Source: Pseudomonadota bacterium
GTDB taxonomy: Bacteria > Bdellovibrionota > Bacteriovoracia > Bacteriovoracales > Bacteriovoracaceae
Direction of reading: 5' to 3'
Length of the DNA stretch: 64,000 nucleotides
NCBI GenBank assembly: GCA_027488375.1
Contig: JAIYBW010000002.1
Coordinates: 186,001-250,000, forward strand
Part shown: piece by piece, positions 37,151-46,110 of the stretch
How the letters are laid out: every line of letters begins with the position of its first letter
How positions within the stretch are numbered: position 1 is the stretch's first letter
Translations under genes and position numbers: made by a program
The notes under the pieces: generated by a model
Seen by the model: only the letters and a program-made list of their open reading frames with translations
The model's database searches: none
Told to the model about the DNA's origin: nothing

Positions 37151-38905
37151 TTAGAACTTCTTACTCAATTCTTTTTTAACTTCGAGATCAACATTCAAGT
37201 ATTGAAACTGTGAATGGTTAAATTCCATGAATTTAAAATTTTTGAGCCAGGCCTGTGAAAGATAGAATTTAGTCCGATGAAATCCAAAAATCCATGGAGA
37301 ATCAACGGCCACAGTTTCATTTAACTTTTCATAAAATGCAGATCTCTCTGGTCCATCTTGCAAAAGAGTTGCAGTTTTAAATAATGTATCAAAATCTTGA
37401 TTGCAGTAATTCGAGCCATTCGATCCTGGAGATGCATTCGGGCAATAAAGTAGTCCGAGAAAGTTTTCAGCATCAGGATAGTCTGCTCCCCAGGCCATTG
37501 TGTACATTTGATGTTGTCGCTTAGTGACCTTATTAACGAGTTCAGGCCATGTATTCATCCCAACTTTAATTGTGATCCCTATCTTTTCTAAATTTTTTGC
37601 AAAATGCTCGATAATTTGGCGAGAAACAGTTTCATTTCTCGTTTGGATTGTTATGGCCGGTAAACCTTTACCATTTGGATAACCAGCTTCTGCAAGAAGT
37701 TTTTTGGCCATATCAAGATCATATTTTATAAATGGATTTCTAAACTCTTTTCGATATCCACCAAGACCAGGAGGAATCACACTTTGTGCTTCAACTGCTG
37801 CAGAGTTATAAAATAATTTATTGGCCTCACCTCTATCCCATGCCATGGACATGGCCTGGCGAAGTTTTTTATTTTTAAAAAGTGGATCGTCATGGTTAAA
37901 AGCAAAAAAAGTAACATCAAGTTGTGCGTTCGCAAAAAGTCGAATCCCTTTACTTTTGAGTTCAGGTGCAAGTTCTTTTCCACCTAGAACTGCCGAATCA
38001 AAATTGTCTTTTGGGATCTCAAGAAGATCAGCTCGGGCCTTCTGAAAGGAAAGCCATTTGGGTTGAGATTCAACAATAATATCAACAATGATTTTATCAA
38101 CTAAAGGAATCTTTTTTCCAGCATCAGCAAGAAGACCTCTTTTATCATCACCTTCTTCACCTTCAGAAGGATAAAGTTTTTCCCTGAATGTTGGATTTTT
38201 TGTATAAACAATCCGGTTTGACTGTTGAAATACAGGAAGAATAAAAGGACCCGTTCCTACAGGATGATTGAGAAATTCTTTCCCAAAATGTTCCACGGCT
38301 TCTTTGGGAACAATAAATGCATAGGGCATCGCAAGAGCATAAAGAAACTGGGGATAAGGCTTTTTTAATTTGAAAGCGACAGTCAAGGCATCAATTTTCT
38401 TCAATCCCTCAATCTCTTCATCGTAGGTGGTTGCAGGAGCAGCGACATTTTTCTCTCTCCACTCATTAAGACCAATAATTTTATCGTCGAGAAGCCACCA
38501 ACCTTTGGCCTGAAGTTTTGGATCCGCGAGCCTTTTAATTGAATAAATGACGTCATCTGCTTTGAGTTCACGTCCCTTTCCCTCTTTAAATGCAGGGCTA
38601 TCATGAAATAAGACACCTTGCTTTAATTTAATTGTATAAGTGAGTCCGTCCGCGCTCACTGATGGTAGTGCATCAGCAAGATTTGGCATCAACTCATAAG
38701 GTCTCTTAAGCGGGTGGAATTCAAAAAGGCCCTCATAAACTTTACCAATTTCATTTCCAGAATACATATCTGAAGCCTGAATAGGATCAAAGCCAGCAAT
38801 TTTTTCAGGAGAAATAAGATGGAGTTCTCGTTCATCAAAATTACGATCTTTTGAACAAGAAATGATAAGACATAACAACCCAATCAATAATACTGCAGCT
38901 TTCAT
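37151..38905 (-). CDS. Peptide ABC importer substrate-binding lipoprotein (SBP family 5)
   Basis: 584 aa from the ATG at 38905, chosen because GAGGAG lies upstream and it begins the lipoprotein signal MKAAVLLIGLLCLIISCSKD. The family-5 pattern is clear: YTIKLKQGVLFHDSPAF, a lobe with VPKEAVEHFGKEF and NHPVGTGPF, then DLDMAKKLLAEAGYPNG and a C-terminal WGADYPDAENFLGLLYCPN. It delivers peptides to the DppBC permeases. First gene of the operon, with 97 bases of non-coding sequence before the next leftward gene. Confidence 0.92.
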   Translation of the reverse strand: MKAAVLLIGLLCLIISCSKDRNFDERELHLISPEKIAGFDPIQASDMYSGNEIGKVYEGLFEFHPLKRPYELMPNLADALPSVSADGLTYTIKLKQGVLFHDSPAFKEGKGRELKADDVIYSIKRLADPKLQAKGWWLLDDKIIGLNEWREKNVAAPATTYDEEIEGLKKIDALTVAFKLKKPYPQFLYALAMPYAFIVPKEAVEHFGKEFLNHPVGTGPFILPVFQQSNRIVYTKNPTFREKLYPSEGEEGDDKRGLLADAGKKIPLVDKIIVDIIVESQPKWLSFQKARADLLEIPKDNFDSAVLGGKELAPELKSKGIRLFANAQLDVTFFAFNHDDPLFKNKKLRQAMSMAWDRGEANKLFYNSAAVEAQSVIPPGLGGYRKEFRNPFIKYDLDMAKKLLAEAGYPNGKGLPAITIQTRNETVSRQIIEHFAKNLEKIGITIKVGMNTWPELVNKVTKRQHQMYTMAWGADYPDAENFLGLLYCPNASPGSNGSNYCNQDFDTLFKTATLLQDGPERSAFYEKLNETVAVDSPWIFGFHRTKFYLSQAWLKNFKFMEFNHSQFQYLNVDLEVKKELSKKF

Positions 38906-39032
38906 AGCTCTAAATCTCCTCAATTTGCATAACATTTATTGTATGCTGATCCGAAATTTAATCACTACAAAAACAGTTAATTCCTGACAAGAGGTGCTTT
39001 TTGCCACCAACTCAGTCAACTATTCTTTTATT

Positions 39033-39683
39033 TTAATTCCAATAGAGCTCTAAAGAGAGAATCGCATCATCTTTTTTAGATGAGTTTTGAGAATAAAAAA
39101 AGATATCAGTTCGCTTGAAGAAAGAATCAGTAAGATTGGAGGCCCGGAGCTCTATTTCATGAGAGTTTCCGATAAGTTTTTTTATAGAAAAATACCCTTT
39201 ATTCTTTTTCGCCTGATAAATGTGATCCAATTTTATTTGTCCATCCGCTTGGTGAATCAATTCTAAACCTAATCTTTGATGCATTAAAATTCTAATCAGG
39301 GATCTTAGCTCAAGCATAAATTGCTGAGTGAGTGTAGGAGACTCTCCATGAGAAACTAAATAATTTCTTATTCCCATCTCAATTCTTTTTTCAAAACGCT
39401 GATGCCCAGGTTGGGATCCATAAGACTTTGATATATCTTTAAATTGTAAAACTTCTTCTCCATGAAATGGAAAAGAAACGGCCAATATCCAATCTTTTTG
39501 ATCATTAAGAAGTGCTTCAAAACTAAAACTATATTTATTTTGATTTAAGCCTACGCGGCCTCTCCCCTCTCCCTCTCCATTGAGTGCTTTAAGCAACTCA
39601 GGAATCTCCTTATCGCCAAGATTATCTTTTACAACTGAAGCACAGGATGAAAAGAGAAGTATAAAACAAATAAATTTAAACAT
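39033..39683 (-). CDS. Small lipoprotein, LolB-like in size
   Basis: 216 aa from the ATG at 39683, which starts the lipoprotein signal MFKFICFILLFSSCAS; the track's longer N-terminus lies inside the preceding gene. The mature part has beta-rich segments (YSFSFEALLNDQKDWILAVSFPFHGEEVLQF) that recall outer-membrane lipoprotein chaperones such as LolB, but the match is by pattern only. Located 7 bases after the TPR lipoprotein gene, so the two are one operon. Confidence 0.55.
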   Translation of the reverse strand: MFKFICFILLFSSCASVVKDNLGDKEIPELLKALNGEGEGRGRVGLNQNKYSFSFEALLNDQKDWILAVSFPFHGEEVLQFKDISKSYGSQPGHQRFEKRIEMGIRNYLVSHGESPTLTQQFMLELRSLIRILMHQRLGLELIHQADGQIKLDHIYQAKKNKGYFSIKKLIGNSHEIELRASNLTDSFFKRTDIFFYSQNSSKKDDAILSLELYWN

Positions 39684-39690
39684 GATTTTT

Positions 39691-41526
39691 TTACTTGTCT
39701 GAAGCTGGTAATCGAGCAGACTCCAATTTCTCAAGAGATAAACTTAAGCTTTCCTTTTCACTTGGTAATTTTGCATATTTTAAAGCAGTTTCAAGAAAAC
39801 TTCTCGCCTTTTTAAATTGCCCAAGTTCTGAATGTATAATCGCCAGATGCTTAAGAATTTCTATGTCATCAGGAACTTTTGAATAAGCTGCTTGTAAATG
39901 TACTAGGGCTTTTTTAATTTGCCCTTTTTTATAATAATACCATCCTAAAGAATCTCTGATATAGCCGTCCTGAGGCTGCATGGTGTGAGCTTTGTAAATA
40001 TATTTAAAAGCTTTATCCGAATCGATACCTCTATTCAAAAGCGAATATCCTAAGAAGTTCCAGGCATGGGCATTTTTAGGCTCAGAATCAATTATTTCTT
40101 GAACTAGATTTGCCGACTCCTCAAATTTCTTTTCTCGCTCATAAAGACTCGCCAGATAAAATTTATGATTTGTAGAAAAACCTTTCTCATCTTGAACAAC
40201 CATCATCACTTCCATAGCCATTTTAAATTGAGAAATGCCTTCATAGAAGCCTGCCTTAATGACGCTTAATTCAATTCGCATTTCTTTGAGTTCTTCAAAT
40301 TTTGAGGAAATGAAGGTTAGAAATTTTGACTGCCATTTTTTATCTTCAGTCGATGCAAATTCATTTTGCGCCAAGGTAGAGAGGATATTGGCCATTTGAA
40401 TAGAGCTATCTGCATAAAGTCCACTCGTAGAGGGAATTTGATTGAAATATTCAATCGCCAGCTGATACTCATGCATTTCTTGATAAATCGCGCCTAGATA
40501 ATAAAGTATTTTATCAGATTCTGGAGCAACAGAAAGGAGATCCTTGAAGACTGAAACTGCTTGAGAATATTTTTTAGCATCAGTGTAAAGAACACCAAGT
40601 TTTACTTTTAAATTTAGGTTTTCTGGTTCAGAGTCACTTAATTTTTCAGCGTAAGGAATAACTTCTGCATATTTCTCATTGGCAAAAAGAACCTGAACCA
40701 TTCTATTGAGGATGACGCTGTCATTCGGATGTAAGCCTAGATATTTTTTATAAACATCAACAGCAGAACTGAAATTCCCTTTGTCTTCTAGGATTATGCC
40801 AAGTGCACTCGCAGACTGACTCAGTGAAGGCTGCCTCTTTAAAGATTGTTCAAAGTGGTGTTGAGCTGCAGTCAATTGACCTTGATCTACGCTAAGTTTT
40901 CCAAGGTAGTAGTGATAAATACCACTTTCTTTATTGGCAGCGGCGCAGGACTTTAATCGTGATACGGCCTGACTAAATTTCTTCTCAAGAGCAAGGCTCT
41001 TTCCGAGAAATACACAAGCGTCCTCGTTTTTAGGATTTTGAACTAGCAACTTTTGATAAAGTTCCTTAGATTTCTTATCTTGATCTAAGCCTGAATAAAC
41101 ACCTGCGAGAATCATTCCGACTTTTTCTTCTTTTTGGAGGTCATAAAGTCGCTCTAGCACAACTTTTGCTTCTTCTAGATCACCAAGACGTATCAAGCTA
41201 ATGGCATATTTTTTTTGAATGAACCCATCTTCTGGAGCGATCTGGGCCACATGCTTAAAAAGCGCTGAGGCGGTTAGGTAATCTCCATCAAGAAGAGACA
41301 TGTTAGCCTTTAAAAAAAGATCTCCCCCTATCAGACTGAGCGTGCCTTTATCACCTTTTGATTCGAGAATATATTTTTCTAGATTTGAAGATACATTTTC
41401 TAGGGACTTCTTTAATTCTTGCTGATTTATTGCGATATTTTGGGTTTCTTTTGCAGGCCTAGAGGCACAGCCTGTTAAAAAGAGGTAAAAAACAAAACTG
41501 CTGATTAATGAAACTTTCATAAGCAT
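39691..41526 (-). CDS. TPR-repeat lipoprotein
   Basis: 611 aa. Lipoprotein signal with Cys in FLTGCASRP. About 14 tetratricopeptide-like helical pairs fill residues ~60-600, with recurring G-x-x-L/Y ... A-x-x-x-F/L and P patterns (LLSVAPESDKILYYLGAIY, AWNFLGYSLLNRG). Proteins of this layout organise envelope complexes, secretion systems or polysaccharide export. It shares an operon with the small lipoprotein downstream. No specific partner is visible. Confidence 0.85.
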   Translation of the reverse strand: MLMKVSLISSFVFYLFLTGCASRPAKETQNIAINQQELKKSLENVSSNLEKYILESKGDKGTLSLIGGDLFLKANMSLLDGDYLTASALFKHVAQIAPEDGFIQKKYAISLIRLGDLEEAKVVLERLYDLQKEEKVGMILAGVYSGLDQDKKSKELYQKLLVQNPKNEDACVFLGKSLALEKKFSQAVSRLKSCAAANKESGIYHYYLGKLSVDQGQLTAAQHHFEQSLKRQPSLSQSASALGIILEDKGNFSSAVDVYKKYLGLHPNDSVILNRMVQVLFANEKYAEVIPYAEKLSDSEPENLNLKVKLGVLYTDAKKYSQAVSVFKDLLSVAPESDKILYYLGAIYQEMHEYQLAIEYFNQIPSTSGLYADSSIQMANILSTLAQNEFASTEDKKWQSKFLTFISSKFEELKEMRIELSVIKAGFYEGISQFKMAMEVMMVVQDEKGFSTNHKFYLASLYEREKKFEESANLVQEIIDSEPKNAHAWNFLGYSLLNRGIDSDKAFKYIYKAHTMQPQDGYIRDSLGWYYYKKGQIKKALVHLQAAYSKVPDDIEILKHLAIIHSELGQFKKARSFLETALKYAKLPSEKESLSLSLEKLESARLPASDK

Positions 41527-41913
41527 CCTGTCAAAAAAATGGCCTATCCGATGGCCTTATGAGTTCCTTTTCGGCTAAAAGCAGCAGGTTTTGAGAAAAA
41601 AAGACTTAAAGGAAGTGATTGACGCCTTCGTCAGTAAAAGCCCTAAAGTACTGAAATAACGTAATCATTAAGAGGTTCTTAAGGAAAATTTTACCATCTT
41701 AAGGAAGAATTTTTTTCCTTAAGAATTTTTTTTGACTGACTGGGTTGACTTGTTTGATATGGATTAGTAAAACCCCTCACGAATATTTGGTTATGGCCAT
41801 TGCGCAAAAACAAAAGTTCTTTGGGCCTGGATTCATGACCACGTGTACAAATTATTAACTAATATACCTTGTAAATGATTTAAAAGGGTATAAACCACAA
41901 ATAGGGGAATAAC
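41527..41913. other. 387-base divergent intergenic region with repeated CTTAAGGAA elements
   Basis: It separates the TPR lipoprotein from the PhaR-like gene. It holds two direct CTTAAGGAA elements (41678-41686, 41698-41706) and an inverted copy TTCCTTAAG (41715-41723). The second and the inverted copy make a 9-bp hairpin followed by AATTTTTTTT. I see no convincing -35/-10 pair, although TTGACT occurs twice near 41732-41750. Confidence 0.5.
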
Positions 41914-42303
41914 ATGAAAGACGTACGTATCATCAAGCGTTACCAGAACCGCAAGCTCTACGACACTTTCCAAAGCTGCTACGTAACTTTAGAAGAAATT
42001 GCTCAGATCATCCGTGAAGGTCATGAAATCCAAGTGATCGACAATAAATCTAAAAATGACATCACTTATATGACTCAAATCCAACTTCTTTTTGATCAAG
42101 AAAGAAAGTCTCTTAAGCCAGGTAATGTTGAGCTTCTTAAGCGTGTTATCCGCTCTGAAGAAGGAACTCTTACTGGTTACATCCAGGCCCTAGAAGGTAA
42201 ACTAAACCTTACTTTCGAAACTCCTGCTGCTGTTGAAACAGCTATGCCTTTCATGGCAACAAACTTGAATTCTTCTATGGAAAATTCAACAACTCTGAAC
42301 TAA
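41914..42303 (+). CDS. phaR: PHB/PHA accumulation regulator (PhaR-type DNA-binding protein)
   Basis: 129 aa. Residues 4-65 (RIIKRYQNRKLYDTFQSCYVTLEEIAQIIREG then IQVIDNKSKNDIT) match the PHB_acc_N DNA-binding domain nearly residue by residue. In PHA producers PhaR represses phasin genes and senses granules. No PHA synthase is in the window, so its target here may differ. It lies 9 bases upstream of a tightly packed five-gene run and probably leads that operon. Confidence 0.85.
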   Translation: MKDVRIIKRYQNRKLYDTFQSCYVTLEEIAQIIREGHEIQVIDNKSKNDITYMTQIQLLFDQERKSLKPGNVELLKRVIRSEEGTLTGYIQALEGKLNLTFETPAAVETAMPFMATNLNSSMENSTTLN

Positions 42304-42312
42304 TCTAGGTTC

Positions 42313-43017
42313 ATGAGTAAAAAAAAAATTAGCATGATACTCATGGCCTTTATGGCCATGAGTTTTTTTAGACCGTCCCTTTCTCTAGCCCAAGCGGATT
42401 CTTCGAAGCCAGCCTTTAAAATCAAGACCCCGAATACTAAGAGTCAACTCAAAGAGAAGCCTGTTGAGAATCCTGAAGAGCCAGAATTTAAAAGTTCTCA
42501 GGCCGAAACATCAACATCCAGAACACTTCATCAACATGGGTTTGGGTTTGGACTTGGAGAAACTTTTCTCATGGGTAACTATGGTAAAAATGGCGAGGAT
42601 AAAATTACGGCAGACCTTTTTTACTCCTATGCTGCCAGCTACTCTTTTGATCTTCTCATTAATGCCCATATATCTGAACACAAAGATCAGAATGAAAGAA
42701 TGAAAATTATGGGTCTCACGAGCTCGATAAAAGCTAAGGTTGTTGAGTACGATAGCTTCTCACCGTACATTCTTGGAGGCTTAGGCTTCTACGCACCTCA
42801 GGCCAAAAGATTAGTCAATGGAAGCCATGAATGGTCTGATCAGAAAGTAACATTCGGAATAAATTTTGGGGGCGGAGCAGACCTCAAACTTAATGATAAA
42901 TTCGTTGTTGGTCTATTGGGTCAAATGCATTGGCCCTTTACGGTTAAACAAGACTCAGGTTCTGATATCAAGGGTTATTATTTTAAACTCCTTATCACTG
43001 GGATGTATCTTTTCTAA
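42313..43017 (+). CDS. Outer-membrane beta-barrel protein
   Basis: 234 aa with a signal peptide (ILMAFMAMSFFRPSLSLA) and a ~50-residue Pro/Lys/Glu linker. From ~70 on there are alternating strands (HGFGFGLGETFLMGNYG, YSFDLLINAHISEH, GINFGGGADLKLND) ending in ITGMYLF, a terminal aromatic as required for BAM insertion. Size suggests an eight-stranded OmpA/OmpW-like barrel. Its stop overlaps the next start (TAATG). Confidence 0.65.
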   Translation: MSKKKISMILMAFMAMSFFRPSLSLAQADSSKPAFKIKTPNTKSQLKEKPVENPEEPEFKSSQAETSTSRTLHQHGFGFGLGETFLMGNYGKNGEDKITADLFYSYAASYSFDLLINAHISEHKDQNERMKIMGLTSSIKAKVVEYDSFSPYILGGLGFYAPQAKRLVNGSHEWSDQKVTFGINFGGGADLKLNDKFVVGLLGQMHWPFTVKQDSGSDIKGYYFKLLITGMYLF

Positions 43018-43838
43018 TGAGTCAAACTCCACGTCGCCTCTACATTTTTACCGGCAAAGGCGGCGTGGGAAAAACCACACTTAGCAAAGCCTTTGTTCAC
43101 TATCTAAAAACACTCAATCACGAAGTTATCTATCTTACTTTTAAAAACCAATCTCTTAGTGAAAACCATGATGAAAGAAACTCTGATAGAGAGATCAATG
43201 GGATCAGAGAAGTTTATCTTGATCTAGAAGAGTGTGCTAAAGGATATATCGAACGCCGTCTCAACTCCTCTATGATCGCAGGGTGGATAGTTAAAACTCC
43301 CTTCTTTAGGGCGCTCGTGAATATGATACCGGGCTTTAATTATCTTATTTATTTGGGAAAAATTCTTGAGCTCGGCAAAGAAAATCCCAATCTGATCGTC
43401 GTTCTAGATGCTCCAGCTTCAGGGCACGCACTGACGATGGTAGAGTCCACTACAAATTTTCAACACATTTTTGAATCAGGTGTGATTTTTGAAGACACCC
43501 ACAAAATGCTTTCTCGTTTGAATGACCCGAACTACACCAAAATTCATGTGATCAGTTTAGCGAGTCAAATGTCTTGGCAAGAAGCGATTGAGCTCAAAAG
43601 TGGCATCCAAGAAAGAAGTCCAGTGGAGGTCAATATCACTGTGAACAATTGCTTGTGGTCATTAGTTGATCAAAATCTTTCAGATTTACCGGCCGGGTTA
43701 AAATTAAAAGCGCTCAATGAAAAAGATCTTATCCAAGAGCATGAAACAGAGATGCTCTGCGTTCTCCCCCACTCACTAGAACCCTTTTCTCAAGGAATTG
43801 AGATGGAATTAGTAGGTTCTCTTTCAAAACTCATATAG
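43017..43838 (+). CDS. ArsA/Get3-family ATPase (first of a pair)
   Basis: 273 aa. P-loop TGKGGVGKTTLSKAF at residues ~10-24 (deviant Walker A of the ArsA/MinD superfamily) and VVLDAPASGHALTMV near 126-140 in place of the usual DTAPTGHTLR. There is no arsenite efflux gene nearby, and it lacks the Cys ligands of true ArsA. Known relatives include tail-anchor chaperones and, in predatory bacteria, uncharacterised pairs like this one. The two halves may form a heterodimer equivalent to a duplicated ArsA. Confidence 0.8.
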   Translation: MSQTPRRLYIFTGKGGVGKTTLSKAFVHYLKTLNHEVIYLTFKNQSLSENHDERNSDREINGIREVYLDLEECAKGYIERRLNSSMIAGWIVKTPFFRALVNMIPGFNYLIYLGKILELGKENPNLIVVLDAPASGHALTMVESTTNFQHIFESGVIFEDTHKMLSRLNDPNYTKIHVISLASQMSWQEAIELKSGIQERSPVEVNITVNNCLWSLVDQNLSDLPAGLKLKALNEKDLIQEHETEMLCVLPHSLEPFSQGIEMELVGSLSKLI

Positions 43839-43847
43839 AATTCTCAA

Positions 43848-44888
43848 GTGACAATTTTAACCAAATCATTTGAAATTTTTTGCGGAACAGGAGGAGTTGG
43901 AAAAACAACTCTTGCAACTTCACGCGCCCTCTCATTGGCCCAAAAGGGGCATAAAGTTTTACTTGTTACCATCGATCCAGCTCGACGACTTAAAGATCTT
44001 TTAGGTCTTTCAACAAGCTCAATTGGTGAAGTGACTCCAGTAAAATTTAAAAATATTTCTCTCGATGCCCTGTTAATGTCGCCAGAAAAAACAATTCAAC
44101 GAATGTCTCAGAAATACCAAACTCCAGATCTCGCTGCGAATCGTATCGTCAAAATTCTCTCCAAACCCTATGGAGGGATGAATGAGATACTGTCACTCGT
44201 TGAAGTTCAGATGCAATTTGAAACTGGAAACTATGAAGTCATCGTTTTAGACACGCCTCCAGGATCTCATTTTCTAGATTTTCTAGAAGGGATTAGTAAA
44301 ATTCGAACCTTTTTTGATCAAAGTTTTATTGAAATTTTTAGTTATATTGGATCTAAAACTGCTAAGGCCGGAAAAAAAATGTTTGGTCTTGGCCTCATCA
44401 ATAAAGTTATTTCTGGCGGGATGAAAAAATTATTAAGTTATCTGCAAAAAGTGACTGATGCTAAATTTATTGATGACTTTATTGAAGCCGTTCAAGTGAT
44501 CTATCAATCCAAAGATGCTTTTATGAAAGGACTGGCCTTACAAGATCGCCTTAAATCAAGAACTGAATGCAACTGGTTTTTAGTCACATCAGTCGAACAA
44601 GGCAAAGCGGCTGAAGCGGTCGAAATGAAATCTCATGCAACTCACTTCATTCATCAGGATCACTTCCTAGTGCTCAATAAATGCCTTGAAGAAGAAATGA
44701 AGGAATGGTTTCCCACTGAAAATAATTTAAACAAGCTTAAGGCTTCCCTTGAAGGAAGAGAAAAAGAGCTTAAATTGAAGTTAAGAGAAGACTTTGCCGT
44801 GATCCTAGAGTTCCCTGAAGTCATGAGTAAAGATCCTGTTGATCATGTAGAACTTTTAACTGAGAGATGGAAAAAATATGGCGCATAA
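43848..44888 (+). CDS. ArsA/Get3-family ATPase (second of a pair)
   Basis: 346 aa from a GTG start, 9 bases after its partner. Walker A CGTGGVGKTTLATSRAL, followed by LLVTIDPARRLKDLLGL, the switch region of ArsA-type ATPases, and VIVLDTPPGSHFLDFLE as the DTAPTGH equivalent. This copy is closer to the family norm than the first. It overlaps gshA by 11 bases, which ties an ATPase pair to glutathione synthesis genetically. Confidence 0.82.
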   Translation: MTILTKSFEIFCGTGGVGKTTLATSRALSLAQKGHKVLLVTIDPARRLKDLLGLSTSSIGEVTPVKFKNISLDALLMSPEKTIQRMSQKYQTPDLAANRIVKILSKPYGGMNEILSLVEVQMQFETGNYEVIVLDTPPGSHFLDFLEGISKIRTFFDQSFIEIFSYIGSKTAKAGKKMFGLGLINKVISGGMKKLLSYLQKVTDAKFIDDFIEAVQVIYQSKDAFMKGLALQDRLKSRTECNWFLVTSVEQGKAAEAVEMKSHATHFIHQDHFLVLNKCLEEEMKEWFPTENNLNKLKASLEGREKELKLKLREDFAVILEFPEVMSKDPVDHVELLTERWKKYGA

Positions 44889-46110
44889 GATTTCGACCAA
44901 AGCCGAACTTGAAGATTTTTTTTGCCATCACTGGAATGAGGTCAACGCTTGGCTTGACCAGCGCCAAGCCCAACTCCCCCAGCCTCTCACATCTAGTGTC
45001 GATATTCGTGAGAGCGATTTTAAATTTGCTCCGGTTGATCATAATATGTACCCCGCCGGATTTAATAATCTTTGCAGTAAGGATCTGCTTCACTGCTCTG
45101 ACCGCTTTAAAGAAGTCTTTGATCAAGCAGGCAAAGTGAAGGTGGTTGGTCTTATCCCTGAATCTCATACCAAAAATAAATTCTATCTTGATCATCTTTA
45201 TAAACTCAAATCGACGATTGAGATGGCGGGAGTTCAGGTCATTATTTTTACTCCTGATCACGAACTTTTTGTCGAAGCCAATGCTCATAAAATAGAGTTG
45301 GAATCTCAATCAGGGTTTCACCTTGAAATTTATGAGGCCCGTGAAGAGCATGGTGAATTTCATTTGATTGATCAAAAGACGACATTTGATCTCATTATTC
45401 TTAATAACGATCAATCGAACCCATTCAATATTGATTGGAAAACTATTAAGACGAAAGTTCTTCCGACACCCTTTGTGGGATGGTATCGACGACAAAAAAA
45501 TCACCATTTTTCATGCTATAAAAAAATTGCGGATGAATTCTCAAATGTATTTGGAATCAATCCTGATTTGATTCAGGCTAAATTTACGGCTGTAGAAGGT
45601 ATTGATTTTAACGCCAAAGAAGGCCTAGACCAACTGGCCCAGGAAGTTGATAAACTTCTCGCTGAACTTCCTCAGCAGTCATCCGTTTTTGTGAAAGCTT
45701 CACAAGGCACTTACGGGATGGGAATTTCTGTTGTTTCTTCTGGTGAAGAAATCATCAACATGAATAGAAAAGTAAGAAATAAAATGGATATTGGTAAAAA
45801 TAAAATTAAATTTACCTCAATTCTTATTCAAGAAGGAGTTGAAACTGTTCTCAAGTGTCATGATGCTCCGGCTGAAGTGACAATCTACCTTGTGAATGGA
45901 AAAAGCTCTGGTGGTTTTATGCGGGCCAACCCGCTCAAAGGGACTCAGGCCAATCTGAATGCCCAAGGGATGGTCTATCAGAAACTTTGTCTATCTGATA
46001 TCAAACAAGACTGTGATCATAAAATTAAAGAAGCCGTCTATTCAGTTATTGCACGGCTTTCAACACTGGCCGCAGCTTATGAAATGAAAGAGTTAATGGA
46101 GACGATATGA
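44878..46110 (+). CDS. gshA: Glutamate-cysteine ligase (proteobacterial GshA family)
   Basis: 410 aa. FVKASQGTYGMGISVV and the C-terminal APAEVTIYLVNGKSSGGFMRAN carry the ATP-grasp-like features of the PF08886-type glutamate-cysteine ligase. HKISTKAELEDFF is the standard N-terminus. It makes gamma-glutamylcysteine, the first step of glutathione synthesis, in the cytoplasm. A gshB is not in the window. It overlaps both the ATPase upstream and the PLP enzyme downstream (ATGA), so it shares their transcript. Confidence 0.85.
   Translation: MAHKISTKAELEDFFCHHWNEVNAWLDQRQAQLPQPLTSSVDIRESDFKFAPVDHNMYPAGFNNLCSKDLLHCSDRFKEVFDQAGKVKVVGLIPESHTKNKFYLDHLYKLKSTIEMAGVQVIIFTPDHELFVEANAHKIELESQSGFHLEIYEAREEHGEFHLIDQKTTFDLIILNNDQSNPFNIDWKTIKTKVLPTPFVGWYRRQKNHHFSCYKKIADEFSNVFGINPDLIQAKFTAVEGIDFNAKEGLDQLAQEVDKLLAELPQQSSVFVKASQGTYGMGISVVSSGEEIINMNRKVRNKMDIGKNKIKFTSILIQEGVETVLKCHDAPAEVTIYLVNGKSSGGFMRANPLKGTQANLNAQGMVYQKLCLSDIKQDCDHKIKEAVYSVIARLSTLAAAYEMKELMETI

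Noticed and set aside
41700-41770. Promoter TTGACT-17-TGATAT before the PhaR-like gene
   Set aside because: The -10 matches only three of six positions and lies about 150 bases from the start codon.
42313-44888. Arsenic resistance operon because of ArsA-like genes
   Set aside because: No ArsB, ArsC, ArsD or ArsR is adjacent, and the ATPases lack the arsenite-binding cysteines.
44821-45309. 162-aa ORF antisense to gshA
   Set aside because: Lies wholly within the conserved gshA frame on the other strand, with no ribosome site or recognisable domain.
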